A stretch of 64,000 nt of DNA from Lumbricus rubellus (taxonomy: Eukaryota; Annelida; Clitellata; Crassiclitellata; Lumbricidae). The stretch's first letter is position 1. The number at the start of each line of letters is the position of its first letter. The stretch is taken from contig OX243821.1 of the NCBI GenBank assembly GCA_945859605.1, positions 35,504,248-35,568,247 on the forward strand, in the 5' to 3' direction. A program made the position numbers and the translations under genes. Below are positions 11,811 to 23,118 of the stretch, piece by piece. The notes under the pieces were generated by a model. It saw nothing but the letters and a program-made list of their open reading frames with translations. It made no database searches and was not told where the DNA came from.

Positions 11811-14190
11811 AGCCGGTTCGAAGAAGCCCATGCAATGGAAAAGAAATTTAATAATAAAAATAATAATATTAAATATTAATTTGCTGCTGAATACTTTTGG
11901 CAGCACACGAAGTTAGGTTTTTCGCGCAGGCCGGGTCGGTCCCTACCCAGGACCGTCTTCCCTGAGCGCTGCCTAGGGTATTCTACTGATGACCAGCCGG
12001 TTCGAAGAAGCCCATGCAATGGAAAAGAAATTTAATAATAATAATAATAATATTAAATATTAATTTGCTGCTGAATACTTTAGGCGGCACACGAAGTTAG
12101 GTTTTTCGCGCAGGCCGGGTCGGTCCCTACCCAGGACCGTCTTCCCTGAGCGCTGCCTAGGGTATTCTACTGATGACCAGCCGGTTCGAAGAAGCCCATG
12201 CAATGGAAAAGAAATTTAATAATAATAATAATAATATTAAATATTAATTTGCTGCTGAATACTTTAGGCGGCACACGAAGTTAGGTTTTTCGCGCAGGCC
12301 GGGTCGGTCCCTACCCAGGACCGTCTTCCCTGAGCGCTGCCTAGGGTATTCTACTGATGACCAGCCGGTTCGAAGAAGCCCATGCAATGGAAAAGAAATT
12401 TAATAATAATAATAATAATATTAAATATTAATTTGCTGCTGAATACTTTAGGCGGCACACGAAGTTAGGTTTTTCGCGCAGGCCGGGTCGGTCCCTACCC
12501 AGGACCGTCTTCCCTGAGCGCTGCCTAGGGTATTCTACTGATGACCAGCCGGTTCGAAGAAGCCCATGCAATGGAAAAGAAATTTAATAATAATAATAAT
12601 ATTATTAAATATTAATTTGCTGCTGAATACTTTAGGCGGCACACGAAGTTAGGTTTTTCGCGCAGGCCGGGTCGGTCCCTACCCAGGACCGTCTTCCCTG
12701 AGCGCTGCCTAGGGTATTCTACTGATGACCAGCCGGTTCGAAGAAGCCCATGCAATGGAAAAGAAATTTAATAATAATAATAATAATATTAAATATTAAT
12801 TTGCTGCTGAATACTTTAGGCGGCACACGAAGTTAGGTTTTTCGCGCAGGCCGGGTCGGTCCCTACCCAGGACCGTCTTCCCTGAGCGCTGCCTAGGGTA
12901 TTCTACTGATGACCAGCCGGTTCGAAGAAGCCCATGCAATGGAAAAGAAATTTAATAATAATAATAATAATATTAAATATTAATTTGCTGCTGAATACTT
13001 TAGGCGGCACACGAAGTTAGGTTTTTCGCGCAGGCCGGGTCGGTCCCTACCCAGGACCGTCTTCCCTGAGCGCTGCCTAGGGTATTCTACTGATGACCAG
13101 CCGGTTCGAAGAAGCCCATGCAATGGAAAAGAAATTTAATAATAATAATAATAATAATATTAAATATTAATTTGCTGCTGAATACTTTAGGCGGCACACG
13201 AAGTTAGGTTTTTCGCGCAGGCCGGGTCGGTCCCTACCCAGGACCGTCTTCCCTGAGCGCTGCCTAGGGTATTCTACTGATGACCAGCCGGTTCGAAGAA
13301 GCCCATGCAATGGAAAAGAAATTTAATAATAATAATAATAATAATATTAAATATTAATTTGCTGCTGAATACTTTAGGCGGCACACGAAGTTAGGTTTTT
13401 CGCGCAGGCCGGGTCGGTCCCTACCCAGGACCGTCTTCCCTGAGCGCTGCCTAGGGTATTCTACTGATGACCAGCCGGTTCGAAGAAGCCCATGCAATGG
13501 AAAAGAAATTTAATAATAATAATAATAATATTAAATATTAATTTGCTGATGAATACTTTAGGCGGCACACGAAGTTAGGTTTTTCGCGCAGGCCGGGTCG
13601 GTCCCTACCCAGGACCGTCTTCCCTGAGCGCTGCCTAGGGTATTCTACTGATGACCAGCCGGTTCGAAGAAGCCCATGCAATGGAAAAGAAATTTAATAA
13701 TAATAATAATAATATTAAATATTAATTTGCTGCTGAATACTTTAGGCGGCACACGAAGTTAGGTTTTTCGCGCAGGCCGGGTCGGTCCCTACCCAGGACC
13801 GTCTTCCCTGAGCGCTGCCTAGGGTATTCTACTGATGACCAGCCGGTTCGAAGAAGCCCATGCAATGGAAAAGAAATTTAATAATAATAATAATAATAAT
13901 ATTAAATATTAATTTGCTGCTGAATACTTTAGGCGGCACACGAAGTTAGGTTTTTCGCGCAGGCCGGGTCGGTCCCTACCCAGGACCGTCTTCCCTGAGC
14001 GCTGCCTAGGGTATTCTACTGATGACCAGCCGGTTCGAAGAAGCCCATGCAATGGAAAAGAAATTTAATAATAATAATAATAATAATATTAAATATTAAT
14101 TTGCTGCTGAATACTTTAGGCGGCACACGAAGTTAGGTTTTTCGCGCAGGCCGGGTCGGTCCCTACCCAGGACCGTCTTCCCTGAGCGCT

Positions 14191-17100
14191 GCCTATGGTA
14201 TTCTACTGATGACCAGCCGGTTCGAAGAAGCCCATGCAATGGAAAAGAAATTTAATAATAATAATAATAATATTAAATATTAATTTGCTGCTGAATACTT
14301 TAGGCGGCACACGAAGTTAGGTTTTTCGCGCAGGCCGGGTCGGTCCCTACCCAGGACCGTCTTCCCTGAGCGCTGCCTAGGGTATTCTACTGATGACCAG
14401 CCGGTTCGAAGAAGCCCATGCAATGGAAAAGAAATTTAATAATAATAATAATAATATTAAATATTAATTTGCTGCTGAATACTTTAGGCGGCACACGAAG
14501 TTAGGTTTTTCGCGCAGGCCGGGTCGGTCCCTACCCAGGACCGTCTTCCCTGAGCGCTGCCTAGGGTATTCTACTGATGACCAGCCGGTTCGAAGAAGCC
14601 CATGCAATGGAAAAGAAATTTAATAATAATAATAATAATATTAAATATTAATTTGCTGCTGAATACTTTAGGCGGCACACGAAGTTAGGTTTTTCGCGCA
14701 GGCCGGGTCGGTCCCTACCCAGGACCGTCTTCCCTGAGCGCTGCCTATGGTATTCTACTGATGACCAGCCGGTTCGAAGAAGCCCATGCAATGGAAAAGA
14801 AATTTAATAATAATAATAATAATATTAAATATAAATTTGCTGCTGAATACTTTAGGCGGCACACGAAGTTAGGTTTTTCGCGCAGGCCGGGTCGGTCCCT
14901 ACCCAGGACCGTCTTCCCTGAGCGCTGCCTTAGGTATTCTACTGATGACCAGCCGGTTCGAAGAAGCCCATGCAATGGAAAAGAAATTTAATAATAATAA
15001 TAATAATATTAAATATTAATTTGCTGCTGAAGACTTTAGGCGGCACACGAAGTTAGGTTTTTCGCGCAGGCCGGGTCGGTCCCTACCCAGGACCGTCTTC
15101 CCTGAGCGCTGCCTAGGGTATTCTACTGATGACCAGCCGGTTCGAAGAAGCCCATGCAATGGAAAAGAAATTTAATAATAATAATAATAATAATATTAAA
15201 TATTAATTTGCTGCTGAATACTTTAGGCGGCACACGAAGTTAGGTTTTTCGCGCAGGCCGGGTCGGTCCCTACCCAGGACCGTCTTCCCTGAGCGCTGCC
15301 TAGGGTATTCTACTGATGACCAGCCGGTTCGAAGAAGCCCATGCAATGGAAAAGAAATTTAATAATAATAATAATAATATTAAATATTAATTTGCTGCTG
15401 AATACTTTAGGCGGCACACGAAGTTAGGTTTTTCGCGCAGGCCGGGTCGGTCCCTACCCAGGACCGTCTTCCCTGAGCGCTGCCTAGGGTATTCTACTGA
15501 TGACCAGCCGGTTCGAAGAAGCCCATGCAATGGAAAAGAAATTTAATAATAATAATAATAATAATATTAAATATTAATTTGCTGCTGAATACTTTAGGCG
15601 GCACACGAAGTTAGGTTTTTCGCGCAGGCCGGGTCGGTCCCTACCCAGGACCGTCTTCCCTGAGCGCTGCCTAGGGTATTCTACTGATGACCAGCCGGTT
15701 CGAAGAAGCCCATGCAATGGAAAAGAAATTTAATAATAATAATAATAATAATATTAAATATTAATTTGCTGCTGAATACTTTAGGCGGCACACGAAGTTA
15801 GGTTTTTCGCGCAGGCCGGGTCGGTCCCTACCCAGGACCGTCTTCCCTGAGCGCTGCCTATGGTATTCTACTGATGACCAGCCGGTTCGAAGAAGCCCAT
15901 GCAATGGAAAAGAAATTTAATAATAATAATAATAATATTAAATATTAATTTGCTGCTGAATACTTTAGGCGGCACACGAAGTTAGGTTTTTCGCGCAGGC
16001 CGGGTCGGTCCCTACCCAGGACCGTCTTCCCTGAGCGCTGCCTAGGGTATTCTACTGATGACCAGCCGGTTCGAAGAAGCCCATGCAATGGAAAAGAAAT
16101 TTAATAATAATAATAATAATATTAAATATTAATTTGCTGCTGAATACTTTAGGCGGCACACGAAGTTAGGTTTTTCGCGCAGGCCGGGTCGGTCCCTACC
16201 CAGGACCGTCTTCCCTGAGCGCTGCCTAGGGTATTCTACTGATGACCAGCCGGTTCGAAGAAGCCCATGCAATGGAAAAGAAATTTAATAATAATAATAA
16301 TAATATTAAATATTAATTTGCTGCTGAATACTTTAGGCGGCACACGAAGTTAGGTTTTTCGCGCAGGCCGGGTCGGTCCCTACCCAGGACCGTCTTCCCT
16401 GAGCGCTGCCTATGGTATTCTACTGATGACCAGCCGGTTCGAAGAAGCCCATGCAATGGAAAAGAAATTTAATAATAATAATAATAATATTAAATATAAA
16501 TTTGCTGCTGAATACTTTAGGCGGCACACGAAGTTAGGTTTTTCGCGCAGGCCGGGTCGGTCCCTACCCAGGACCGTCTTCCCTGAGCGCTGCCTTAGGT
16601 ATTCTACTGATGACCAGCCGGTTCGAAGAAGCCCATGCAATGGAAAAGAAATTTAATAATAATAATAATAATATTAAATATTAATTTGCTGCTGAAGACT
16701 TTAGGCGGCACACGAAGTTAGGTTTTTCGCGCAGGCCGGGTCGGTCCCTACCCAGGACCGTCTTCCCTGAGCGCTGCCTAGGGTATTCTACTGATGACCA
16801 GCCGGTTCGAGGAAGCCCATGCAATGGAAAAGAAATTTAATAATAATAATAATAATAATATTAAATATTAATTTGCTGCTGAATACTTTAGGCGGCACAC
16901 GAAGTTAGGTTTTTCGCGCAGGCCGGGTCGGTCCCTACCCAGGACCGTCTTCCCTGAGCGCTGCCTAGGGTATTCTACTGATGACCAGCCGGTTCGAAGA
17001 AGCCCATGCAATGGAAAAGAAATTTAATAATAATAATAATAATATTAAATATTAATTTGCTGCTGAATACTTTAGGCAGCACACGAAGTTAGGTTTTTCG

Positions 17101-18450
17101 CGCAGGCCGGGTCGGTCCCTACCCAGGACCGTCTTCCCTGAGCGCTGCCTAGGGTATTCTACTGATGACCAGCCGGTTCGAAGAAGCCCATGCAATGGAA
17201 AAGAAATTTAATAATAATAATAATAATAATATTAAATATTAATTTGCTGCTGAATACTTTAGGCGGCACACGAAGTTAGGTTTTTCGCGCAGGCCGGGTC
17301 GGTCCCTACCCAGGACCGTCTTCCCTGAGCGCTGCCTAGGGTATTCTACTGATGACCAGCCGGTTCGAAGAAGCCCATGCAATGGAAAAGAAATTTAATA
17401 ATAATAATAATAATAATATTAAATATTAATTTGCTGCTGAATACTTTAGGCGGCACACGAAGTTAGGTTTTTCGCGCAGGCCGGGTCGGTCCCTACCCAG
17501 GACCGTCTTCCCTGAGCGCTGCCTATGGTATTCTACTGATGACCAGCCGGTTCGAAGAAGCCCATGCAATGGAAAAGAAATTTAATAATAATAATAATAA
17601 TATTAAATATTAATTTGCTGCTGAATACTTTAGGCGGCACACGAAGTTAGGTTTTTCGCGCAGGCCGGGTCGGTCCCTACCCAGGACCGTCTTCCCTGAG
17701 CGCTGCCTAGGGTATTCTACTGATGACCAGCCGGTTCGAAGAAGCCCATGCAATGGAAAAGAAATTTAATAATAATAATAATAATATTAAATATTAATTT
17801 GCTGCTGAATACTTTAGGCGGCACACGAAGTTAGGTTTTTCGCGCAGGCCGGGTCGGTCCCTACCCAGGACCGTCTTCCCTGAGCGCTGCCTAGGGTATT
17901 CTACTGATGACCAGCCGGTTCGAAGAAGCCCATGCAATGGAAAAGAAATTTAATAATAATAATAATAATATTAAATATTAATTTGCTGCTGAATACTTTA
18001 GGCGGCACACGAAGTTAGGTTTTTCGCGCAGGCCGGGTCGGTCCCTACCCAGGACCGTCTTCCCTGAGCGCTGCCTATGGTATTCTACTGATGACCAGCC
18101 GGTTCGAAGAAGCCCATGCAATGGAAAAGAAATTTAATAATAATAATAATAATATTAAATATTAATTTGCTGCTGAATACTTTAGGCGGCACACGAAGTT
18201 AGGTTTTTCGCGCAGGCCGGGTCGGTCCCTACCCAGGACCGTCTTCCCTGAGCGCTGCCTATGGTATTCTACTGATGACCAGCCGGTTCGAAGAAGCCCA
18301 TGCAATGGAAAAGAAATTTAATAATAATAATAATAATATTAAATATTAATTTGCTGCTGAAGACTTTAGGCGGCACACGAAGTTAGGTTTTTCGCGCAGG
18401 CCGGGTCGGTCCCTACCCAGGACCGTCTTCCCTGAGCGCTGCCTAGGGTA
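14191..18450 (+). repeat. Higher-order repeat of 1665 bp (9 monomers), three units
   Basis: GCCTATGG starts at 14191, 15856 and 17521, exactly 1665 bp apart. Within units one and two the same further markers follow: a second CCTATGG about 552 bp on, CCTTAGG (14929 and 16594), TATAAATTTGC, and GAAGACTTT (15030 and 16694). The third unit keeps the 552-bp and GAAGAC markers (near 18361) but has CCTATGG instead of CCTTAGG. Its right limit is not sharp. Confidence 0.8.
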
Positions 18451-20204
18451 TTCTACTGATGACCAGCCGGTTCGAAGAAGCCCATGCAATGGAAAAGAAA
18501 TTTAATAATAATAATAATAATATTATTAAATATTAATTTGCTGCTGAATACTTTAGGCGGCACACGAAGTTAGGTTTTTCGCGCAGGCCGGGTCGGTCCC
18601 TACCCAGGACCGTCTTCCCTGAGCGCTGCCTAGGGTATTCTACTGATGACCAGCCGGTTCGAAGAAGCTCATGCAATGGAAAAGAAATTTAATAATAATA
18701 ATAATAATATTAAATATTAATTTGCTGCTGAATACTTTAGGCGGCACACGAAGTTAGGTTTTTCGCGCAGGCCGGGTCGGTCCCTACCCAGGACCGTCTT
18801 CCCTGAGCGCTGCCTAGGGTATTCTACTGATGACCAGCCGGTTCGAAGAAGCCCATGCAATGGAAAAGAAATTTAATAATAATAATAATAATATTAAATA
18901 TTAATTTGCTGCTGAATACTTTAGGCGGCACACGAAGTTAGGTTTTTCGCGCAGGCCGGGTCGGTCCCTACCCAGGACCGTCTTTCCTGAGCGCTGCCTA
19001 GGGTATTCTACTGATGACCAGCCGGTTCGAAGAAGCCCATGCAATGGAAAAGAAATTTAATAATAATAATAATAATATTAAATATTAATTTGCTGCTGAA
19101 TACTTTAGGCGGCACACGAAGTTAGGTTTTTCGCGCAGGCCGGGTCGGTCCCTACCCAGGACCGTCTTCCCTGAGCGCTGCCTAGGGTATTCTACTGATG
19201 ACCAGCCGGTTCGAAGAAGCCCATGCAATGGAAAAGAAATTTAATAATAATAATAATAATAATAATATTAAATATTAATTTGCTGCTGAATACTTTAGGC
19301 GGCACACGAAGTTAGGTTTTTCGCGCAGGCCGGGTCGGTCCCTACCCAGGACCGTCTTCTCTGAGCGCTGCCTAGGGTATTCTACTGATGACCAGCCGGT
19401 TCGAAGAAGCAATGGAAAAGAAATTTAATAATAATAATAATAATATTAAATATTAATTTGCTGCTGAATACTTTAGGCGGCACACGAAGTTAGGTTTTTC
19501 GCGCAGGCCGGGTCGGTCCCTACCCAGGACCGTCTTCCCTGAGCGCTGCCTAGGGTATTCTACTGATGACCAGCCGGTTCGAAGAAGCCCATGCAATGGA
19601 AAAGAAATTTAATAATAATAATAATAATAATATTAAATATTAATTTGCTGCTGAATACTTTAGGCGGCACACGAAGTTAGGTTTTTCGCGCAGGCCGGGT
19701 CGGTCCCTACCCAGGACCGTCTTCCCTGAGCGCTGCCTAGGGTATTCTACTGATGACAAGCCGGTTCGAAGAAGCCCATGCAATGGAAAAGAAATTTAAT
19801 AATAATAATAATAATATTAAATATTAATTTGCTGCTGAATACTTTAGGCAGCACACGAAGTTAGGTTTTTCGCGCAGGCTGGGTCGGTCCCTACCCAGGA
19901 CCGTCTTCCCTGAGCGCTGCCTAGGGTATTCTACTGATGACCAGCCGGTTCGAAGAAGCCCATGCAATGGAAAAGAAATTTAATAATAATAATAATAATA
20001 TTAAATATTAATTTGCTGCTGAATACTTTAGGCGGCACACGAAGTTAGGTTTTTCGCGCAGGCCGGGTCGGTCCCTACCCAGGACCGTCTTCCCTGAGCG
20101 CTGCCTAGGGTATTCTACTGATGACCAGCCGGTTCGAAGAAGCCCATGCAATGGAAAAGAAATTTAATAATAATAATAATAATAATATTAAATAATAATT
20201 TGCA

Positions 20205-20535
20205 GAACCGGCTGGTCATCAGTAGAATACCCTAGGCAGCGCTCAGGGAAGACGGTCCTGGGTAGGGACCGACCTAAAAACCTAACTTCGTGTGCCGCCT
20301 AAAGTATTCAGCAGCAAATTAATATTTAATATTATTATTATTATTATTATTAAATTTCTTTTCCATTGCATGGGCTTCTTCGAACCGGCTGGTCATCAGT
20401 AAAATACCCTAGGCAGCGCTCAGGGAAGACGGTCCTGGGTAGGGACCGACCCGGCCTGCGCGGAAAACCTAACTTCGTGTGCCGCCTAAAGTATTCAGCA
20501 GCAAATTAATATTTAATATTATTATTATTATTATT
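20205..20535 (-). repeat. Satellite, inverted block before first LINE
   Basis: At 20204/20205 the array turns from + to - orientation: TAATTTGC is joined to GAACCGGCTGG, skipping the rest of both monomers. The first inverted monomer also lacks the CCGGCCTGCGCG segment (GACCGACC joins TAAAAACC). The exact reverse complement of this junction recurs near 36763 and 49545. The block ends in the (ATT)n tract where the LINE begins. Confidence 0.92.
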
Positions 20536-22158
20536 AAACTACTTAATGAGGAAAATCCAAGGGAGCCTCTGCAGTTGGTCAACCCAGTTGCCGGACCGGA
20601 AAAGGAAATCACCAGCAAGAAGATTGAGGCAGCAGTTACTTCGATGAGGAATAACAAAGCTTCGGGACCATCTGGAATGACGGCCGAAATGTTTAAAGCA
20701 CTGGACCATATAGGAATTGAGTGGTTATATGTCATCCTGAATGATTTCATGAGGCAGGAAATACTACCTCAAGACCTGAAAGAAAGTGAAATTGTAACAT
20801 TATACAAGCAAAAAGGAGATGTGATGGAGTGTGGGAACTACAGAGGTATCAAATTGCTGGAGGTTGGATTAAAAGTGTATGAAAAGGTGATTGAGAAGCG
20901 CATCAGGGAACAAGTCGAGTTGCATGATAATCAGTTCGGTTTTAGACCAGGGAGGGGCACAACAGATGCAGTGTTTATACTAAGACAGGTGCAAGAAAAA
21001 TTACTGGAAGGAAACAACAAAAGATATTGGACTTTTGTGGATATGGAAAAGGCATTCGACAGAGTACCACGGGAAGTCGTCTACTGGAGCCTGAGGAAGA
21101 AGGGAGTCTCAGAAAAGATAGTACGGCTGGTGAAATCAATGTATGAGGGTGCAAGGACAACGGTGAGGAGCGGCCTAGGAAACTCAGGTTCTTTCGAGAT
21201 TCGTGTGGGGGTGCATCAAGGATCATGCCTAAGTCCATTGCTATTTATTATAGTAATGGATGCAGTATCAGAGCATGTAAGAAGAGAGGTGCCATGGGAC
21301 ATGCTCTACGCGGACGATCTTATTGTGGCAGATGAATCAGGGGAGAAGATGCAGACGCGGTTTACGGACTGGCAGACGGCATTAGAAAGTAAAGGTCTGA
21401 AAGTGAACATCGCCAAGACAGAAACTATGGTCTGCTCAAAAACAGTTGAGGCAGTCAGGATTATGGACAACACAGGAAAGGAACTGAAACAGACGGAGAC
21501 TTTTAACACGTTGGACGCGAGGGACGTGTATACACGTCCCCCGTTGAGTCATTTAACACAGCAAATAAGCAGTCAACGTGTTAAATATCTTGGTTCAACA
21601 ATGAATGCTCAGGGTGGCTGTGAGGTCGACATCAGAAACAGGATCAGGTTGGCTTGGCAGAAGTGGAGGGAGTTGACTGCAGTCCTATGTGACGCCAAAA
21701 TGCCAATACAACTTAAAGGAAAGGTATATAAAACAATGGTTAGGCCTGTGATGATTTATGGGGCAGAGGCTTGGACGATGACGAGAAAGGTGGAGGGATT
21801 GCTGGAGAGGACGGAGATGAGAATGCTACGTTGGATGCTGGGAATTTCACTCAGGGACAGAAACAGAAATGAGGACATCCGAAAGAAACTCGGAGTGGCG
21901 TGTATCTCGGACAAGATACGAGAAGCCAGGTTGCGTTGGTACGGTCATGTGATGAGAAGAGAGGAAAACAGCTGCCTTAAAAGAATCATGAAGGCGAATG
22001 TCTATGGACGACGCAGTCGAGGACGACAAAAGAAAAGATGGGAGGATGCGATACGAGAGGACATGAAACAACTCAAGCTGAAAGACGAAGACACCAAAGA
22101 CAGAGGAAAGTGGAAAAGGCGGATCCGAGTGGCTGACCCCTCCGTTGAGAGGGAATAA
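20536..22158 (+). CDS. Reverse transcriptase ORF of RTE-like LINE (5'-truncated)
   Basis: This is an open frame of about 540 residues. It stays open another 57 bp into the satellite but has no ATG there, and the first in-frame ATG is about 36 codons inside. Numbering from 20479, motif A is FVDMEKAFD with D188, the fingers motif is GFRPGRGTTDA, and the active site YADD is residues 277-280 (21307-21318). VGVHQGSCLSPLLF and the C-terminal RLRWYGHVMRR region follow the pattern of RTE-type LINEs as I know them. The clade is less certain than the RT call. The protein would copy LINE RNA at the target site, but without an endonuclease domain or promoter this copy is not autonomous. Residues 343-368 come from a TTAA-flanked insertion. 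It differs from copy 2 by K/E near residue 48 and I/M near residue 214. Confidence 0.85.
   Translation, partial: KLLNEENPREPLQLVNPVAGPEKEITSKKIEAAVTSMRNNKASGPSGMTAEMFKALDHIGIEWLYVILNDFMRQEILPQDLKESEIVTLYKQKGDVMECGNYRGIKLLEVGLKVYEKVIEKRIREQVELHDNQFGFRPGRGTTDAVFILRQVQEKLLEGNNKRYWTFVDMEKAFDRVPREVVYWSLRKKGVSEKIVRLVKSMYEGARTTVRSGLGNSGSFEIRVGVHQGSCLSPLLFIIVMDAVSEHVRREVPWDMLYADDLIVADESGEKMQTRFTDWQTALESKGLKVNIAKTETMVCSKTVEAVRIMDNTGKELKQTETFNTLDARDVYTRPPLSHLTQQISSQRVKYLGSTMNAQGGCEVDIRNRIRLAWQKWRELTAVLCDAKMPIQLKGKVYKTMVRPVMIYGAEAWTMTRKVEGLLERTEMRMLRWMLGISLRDRNRNEDIRKKLGVACISDKIREARLRWYGHVMRREENSCLKRIMKANVYGRRSRGRQKKRWEDAIREDMKQLKLKDEDTKDRGKWKRRIRVADPSVERE
21507..21580. mobile_element. 74-bp TTAA-flanked MITE inside RT ORF (copy 1)
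   Basis: CACGTTG...CAACGTG inverted ends are flanked by TTAA at 21503-21506 and 21581-21584. Removing the insert and one TTAA restores a normal ETFKYLG reading. Insert plus duplication is 78 bp, or 26 codons, so the frame is kept. It contains the perfect palindrome GGGACGTGTATACACGTCCC. TTAA duplication is the hallmark of piggyBac-type transposition. Confidence 0.75.
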
Positions 22159-22183
22159 TTCAAGCCTGAAGGAAAAGAAGAAG

Positions 22184-23118
22184 ATTATTATTATTAAATT
22201 TCTTTTCCATTGCATGGGCTTCTTCGAACCGGCTGGTCATCAGTAGAATACCCTAGGCAGCGCTCAGGGAAGACGGTCCTGGGTAGGGACCGACCCGGCC
22301 TGCGCGAAAAACCTAACTTCGTGTGCCGCCTAAAGTATTCAGCAGCAAATTAATATTTAATATTATTATTATTATTATTAAATTTCTTTTCCATTGCATG
22401 GGCTTCTTCGAACCGGCTGGTCATCAGTAGAATACCCTAGGCAGCGCTCAGGGAAGACGGTCCTGGGTAGGGACCGACCCGGCCTGCGCGAAAAACCTAA
22501 CTTCGTGTGCCGCCTAAAGTATTCAGCAGCAAATTAAGATTTAATATTATTATTATTATTATTAAATTTCTTTTCCATTGCATGGGCTTCTTCGAACCGG
22601 CTGGTCATCAGTAGAATACCCTAGGCAGCGCTCAGGGAAGACGGTCCTGGGTAGGGACCGACCCGGCCTGCGCGAAAAACCTAACTTCGTGTGCCGCCTA
22701 AAGTATTCAGCAGCAAATTAATATTTAATATTATTATTATTATTATTAAATTTCTTTTCCATTGCATGGGCTTCTTCGAACCGGCTGGTCATCAGTAGAA
22801 TACCCTAGGCAGCGCTCAGGGAAGACGGTCCTGGGTAGGGACCGACCCGGCCTGCGCGAAAAACCTAACTTCGTGTGCCGCCTAAAGTATTCAGCAGCAA
22901 ATTAATATTTAATATTATTATTATTATTATTATTAAATTTCTTTTCCATTGCATGGGCTTCTTCGAACCGGCTGGTCATCAGTAAAATACCCTAGGCAGC
23001 GCTCAGGGAAGACGGTCCTGGGTAGGGACCGACCCGGCCTGCGCGAAAAACCTAACTTCGTGTGCCGCCTAAAGTATTCAGCAGCAAATTAATATTTAAT
23101 ATTATTATTATTATTATT
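22184..23118 (-). repeat. Satellite, - orientation, five monomers between LINE copies
   Basis: About five 184-bp monomers in reverse orientation. The monomer just before the next LINE carries CAGTAAAATACC instead of CAGTAGAATACC. This variant is shared with the monomers preceding LINE copies 1 and 3. Confidence 0.93.

Larger units (their letters stand above)
3098..20204 (+). repeat. 184-bp satellite array, + orientation
   Basis: About 93 head-to-tail monomers. Successive GACCAGCCGG starts at 3467, 3651 and 3835 give the 184-bp period. Each monomer has an (AAT)n tract of about 6-9 units, a CGGTCC-loop-GGACCG hairpin, and the conserved words GGTTCGAAGAAGCCC and CTGAGCGCTGCCTAGGG. Length changes come mostly from the (AAT)n tract, plus rare small deletions (near 4413, 10017, 11292 and 19410) and 30-bp-class local duplications (near 6570, 8440 and 8840). 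Near-identity indicates recent homogenisation. There are no coding genes, and the 76-aa frames seen in some monomers are chance. Confidence 0.97.
20536..22183 (+). mobile_element. 5'-truncated RTE-like LINE, copy 1
   Basis: A non-LTR retrotransposon fragment lies between two parts of a satellite (ATT)n tract. The left edge is ATT/AAACTACTT and the right edge is GAAGAAG/ATTATT. It carries the reverse transcriptase and C-terminal region but no upstream endonuclease, so it is 5' truncated. A short ATT tail fused to the satellite ATT tract hides any target duplication. Copies 2 and 3 sit at the same satellite position and are nearly identical, which points to amplification of one insertion with its flanking satellite. 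Confidence 0.88.

Noticed and set aside
14745..14991. 76-codon frames on both strands of some satellite monomers
   Set aside because: They appear only when a stop in the monomer is lost by a single base (TATAAATT for TATTAATT, or AAATAAT for AATTAAT), and consist of asparagine or isoleucine runs from the (AAT)n tract.
3098..20204. CRISPR-like array
   Set aside because: Units of 184 bp are repeated end to end with no variable spacers and no cas genes, and the context is eukaryotic.
20479..20535. Upstream extension of the LINE RT frame into the satellite with a GTG start
   Set aside because: GTG is not a usual eukaryotic start, and the sequence is plain satellite. The extension is a chance open frame.
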